A stretch of DNA of 64,000 bases, taken from positions 1,612,001-1,676,000 of the forward strand of contig CP036526.1 of NCBI GenBank assembly GCA_007741555.1, written 5' to 3'. The stretch is from Stieleria marina (GTDB lineage: Bacteria > Planctomycetota > Planctomycetia > Pirellulales > Pirellulaceae). The notes below the pieces were generated by a model, which was not told where the DNA came from, did no database searches, and saw only the letters and a list, made by a program, of their open reading frames with translations. Positions 62,306 through 64,000 of this stretch are shown one piece after another (within the stretch, counting starts at the first letter, position 1; each line of letters opens with the position of its first letter). The position numbers and the translations under genes were made by a program.

Positions 62306-63367
62306 ATGCGAACCGTCGCCCAATTCCCTGCTGTGCTAGCCCTTGTTGCCCTCGTGGCCACCACAGCCAGTGTTGCACAAGGACAGATTGCTTGGCAAAC
62401 GAATTTGCAAGCAGCTCACGCGCAAGCCAAAACAGAAGGCAAGTTGCTGCTGTTGCACTTTTACAGTGATAACTGCGTATTCTGCGATCGATTGGAAGCA
62501 GGGTCTTTCAAGTCACCGCAAGTCGGTGAAGCAATCAGTCGGCAGTTCGTTCCCGTCAAAATTCATGGCGGAAACAACACTCATCTGACCAGCATGTTCA
62601 AGGTGACCAAGTATCCGACCGACGTGGTTGTCAGAGCTGATGGGACGACTTTGTCGCACACCGTCAGCCCACAAGACCCCGCTAGATTCGTCGCGATGCT
62701 GAACGGAGCAATGCAAGCATCAAAAGTCAACGTTGCTGCCAAGCCTGGGGCATCGCAAGTATCGGCTGCCACGCCGCCTGCCAGTTCCAGCATTCAGATG
62801 CCGGTTCAAGTCAAATCAAATCACGTTGGCGATGGCCCGCAAGTTAATCAGTTTGCTTCTGCAAAGGCTGGCACCAAGTCGCCCGAATCGGCTGCGACTG
62901 AAGGAATCAAAGTTCCGGCGAAAACCGTTTCGGCCAAAATGCCGTCGAACGAATCGATCGCCAAAGCGAAATCTTCGTCGGCGACTCCTCAGTTGGCGAT
63001 GCAGGGCTACTGTCCTGTCACCGTGATCAAAAAAGATGAGTGGGTCGAAGGCAATCCGAAAATGGGTGTGGTTCACCTAGGAAAGCTCTACTTGTTTGCC
63101 AATGCCGACGCGATGGAGACGTTTCTGGCGGATCCTGTGCCTTACACACCCGTGCTGAACGAAATCGACGTCGTGCGATACTTCGAGGAACGCCGAATTG
63201 TTCCTGGCAAACGCGAGTGGGGGCTGAAGGATCCAACTCACAATCGCATGTTCTTCTTTGCCGATGAAGCGGCGATGAATCACTTCTGGAACGAGTACGA
63301 ACGGTACACGGCACCCGCCATCAAGGTGATGGAAAAAGCCGTCAAAGACGCTAATCCAGGCACTTAG
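62306..63367 (+). CDS. Thioredoxin-like protein with C-terminal YHS-like domain
   Basis: A 353-residue exported protein with signal peptide (about 1-25). A thioredoxin-like domain (30-130) carries C57-V-F-C60 in SDNCVFCDRLEAGSF, with the cis-Pro in VTKYPTDVV, so the dithiol redox centre is intact. A long Ser/Ala/Lys-rich linker (140-225) follows. The C-terminal part (about 230-350) has GYCPVTVIKKDEWVEGNPK and KLYLFANADAMETFLADP, resembling YHS metal-binding domains. It could handle copper or assist cytochrome maturation in the periplasm, but this is inference. Planctomycetes have several such fusions. Confidence 0.88.
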   Translation: MRTVAQFPAVLALVALVATTASVAQGQIAWQTNLQAAHAQAKTEGKLLLLHFYSDNCVFCDRLEAGSFKSPQVGEAISRQFVPVKIHGGNNTHLTSMFKVTKYPTDVVVRADGTTLSHTVSPQDPARFVAMLNGAMQASKVNVAAKPGASQVSAATPPASSSIQMPVQVKSNHVGDGPQVNQFASAKAGTKSPESAATEGIKVPAKTVSAKMPSNESIAKAKSSSATPQLAMQGYCPVTVIKKDEWVEGNPKMGVVHLGKLYLFANADAMETFLADPVPYTPVLNEIDVVRYFEERRIVPGKREWGLKDPTHNRMFFFADEAAMNHFWNEYERYTAPAIKVMEKAVKDANPGT

Positions 63368-63502
63368 TGCTGCGGAGCGTGCGGATCAAACAGGCTGAGC
63401 TTGAAGCTAAGCGGCTGTATTAATCCCGGCTGTATTGATTCCATCGGAGTCGGCTTCAGTGGCACGACTCTACGACAAGAAACGCTACGACAAGAAACTC
63501 TG

Positions 63503-63534
63503 CCCGATGTTGCTAAAGCAACATCGGGTTTTTT
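63503..63534 (+). terminator. Strong Rho-independent terminator
   Basis: An eleven-base stem CCCGATGTTGC against GCAACATCGGG closes a four-base loop, followed by TTTTTT. It is 136 bp after the thioredoxin stop and lies before the convergent transketolase gene, so it should end the plus-strand transcript. Just upstream CGACAAGAAAC occurs twice. Confidence 0.88.
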
Positions 63535-63620
63535 CTTGCGCGTTGATCACGCGCGACTGGAGCGGCACTGCGTCGTTTGCAATGGCACGCGACGCTATCG
63601 AGATTGGCCGGAAAACAGCG

Positions 63621-64000
63621 TTACGCTTTGGCGGCCGCTACGACTGCATCGGCGTTGATGCCAAAGTGCTCGTAGACTTGATCGTACGGGCCACTGGCTC
63701 CGTAACCACTCATGCCGACGAACTTGCCTTCGCTACCGATCCAGCGGTCCCAGGACATCCGAATGCCGGCTTCGGCTGCGACTCGGTTGGTCACTGCTGG
63801 TGGCAAGACTTGATCGCGGTACGCTTGGCTCTGTTCAGCGAAGATGTCCATGCACGGCATGCTAACGACACGAACTTTTTTGCCTTCGGCAGTCAACGTT
63901 TCGGCCGCGGTCACGCAAAGACCTAGCTCGCTGCCACTGCCCATCAGGATCACATCCGGTGTGCCTTCGCAGTCGGCCAGCACGTAACCGCCTTTGGAGC
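63621..64000 (-). CDS. tkt: Transketolase, C-terminal part (5' end off the right edge)
   Basis: About 126 C-terminal residues of transketolase; the gene runs past the right edge. The end domain reads SKGGYVLADC, then DVILMGSGSELGLCVTAAET, VRVVSMPCMDIFAEQSQAYR and MSWDRWIGSEGKFVGMSGYG, ending in Ala-rich residues. These are characteristic transketolase C-terminal blocks. The enzyme, using thiamine diphosphate, moves two-carbon units between sugar phosphates in the pentose phosphate pathway. The thiamine-binding and pyrimidine domains lie outside the window and cannot be checked. Confidence 0.94.
   Translation of the reverse strand, partial: SKGGYVLADCEGTPDVILMGSGSELGLCVTAAETLTAEGKKVRVVSMPCMDIFAEQSQAYRDQVLPPAVTNRVAAEAGIRMSWDRWIGSEGKFVGMSGYGASGPYDQVYEHFGINADAVVAAAKA

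Noticed and set aside
1-64000. CRISPR arrays, insertion sequences, prophage or integrase genes
   Set aside because: No spaced direct repeats, transposase motifs, phage structural genes or tRNA-associated integrase were seen; the tRNA-Ser gene is intact with its own terminator.

Overview
The window reads as a chromosomal segment of a planctomycete, most likely of the family Pirellulaceae (Rhodopirellula-like). This rests on gene content: two gene sets pairing a DUF1549/DUF1553 planctomycete cytochrome C protein with a DUF1501 protein, a sulfatase, an SHD1-domain protein, a PEP-CTERM protein, PPC-domain and DUF6268-type exported proteins, XylR-type regulators and sparse Shine-Dalgarno sites. 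Base composition is moderate and even. I saw no insertion sequence, prophage, CRISPR array or rRNA. One tRNA gene, tRNA-Ser(GGA), lies near the right end.

Layout. 1-3656: a DUF1549/DUF1553 + DUF1501 pair (the DUF1501 gene is cut by the left edge). 4079-7568: an unrecognised protein translationally coupled to a XylR-type regulator, then a DUF374 acyltransferase. 7585-13936: a PEP-CTERM protein, a one-helix protein, and a tandemly duplicated three-gene cassette (TadE-like A, VWA/TadG-like, TadE-like B). 14118-18228: alpha/beta hydrolase, flotillin FloA, a small conserved protein, AroH chorismate mutase and a downstream partner. 18431-23394: DUF418 membrane protein, FHA-GAF-sigma54 activator, sulfatase. 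23451-28708: operon of DUF1549/DUF1553, DUF1501 and PPC proteins. 28949-33098: a divergent light-dependent pair, a class II photolyase fused to a renalase-like flavoprotein and an FeS-BCP-type photolyase/cryptochrome. 33253-41723: exported DUF6268-like protein, FHA-GGDEF cyclase, GH13 enzyme, PLP decarboxylase, SHD1 protein, DJ-1/PfpI protein and DUF421 protein. 41887-46539: a very large multi-PAS hybrid histidine kinase. 46783-57311: a long minus-strand run holding a complete DNA-damage module (radical SAM, DUF4130-UdgX fusion, exonuclease, ATP-dependent ligase, Lhr-like helicase, PdeM), then a 57-residue zinc ribbon, a CIA30 protein and a TspO-like protein. 57476-64000: small protein, AI-2E-family permease, tRNA-Ser with terminator, Rho, a 1.1-kb stretch without a convincing gene, a thioredoxin/YHS protein and the end of transketolase.

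The points most worth follow-up are the UdgX-centred repair operon, the photolyase-renalase fusion beside a second photolyase that seems to lack iron-sulfur ligands, and the duplicated TadE-VWA-TadE cassette with no Tad machinery nearby. Starts were moved inward from the longest possible reading frame wherever a signal peptide, family N-terminus or neighbouring gene made that more credible; the reason is given in each entry.
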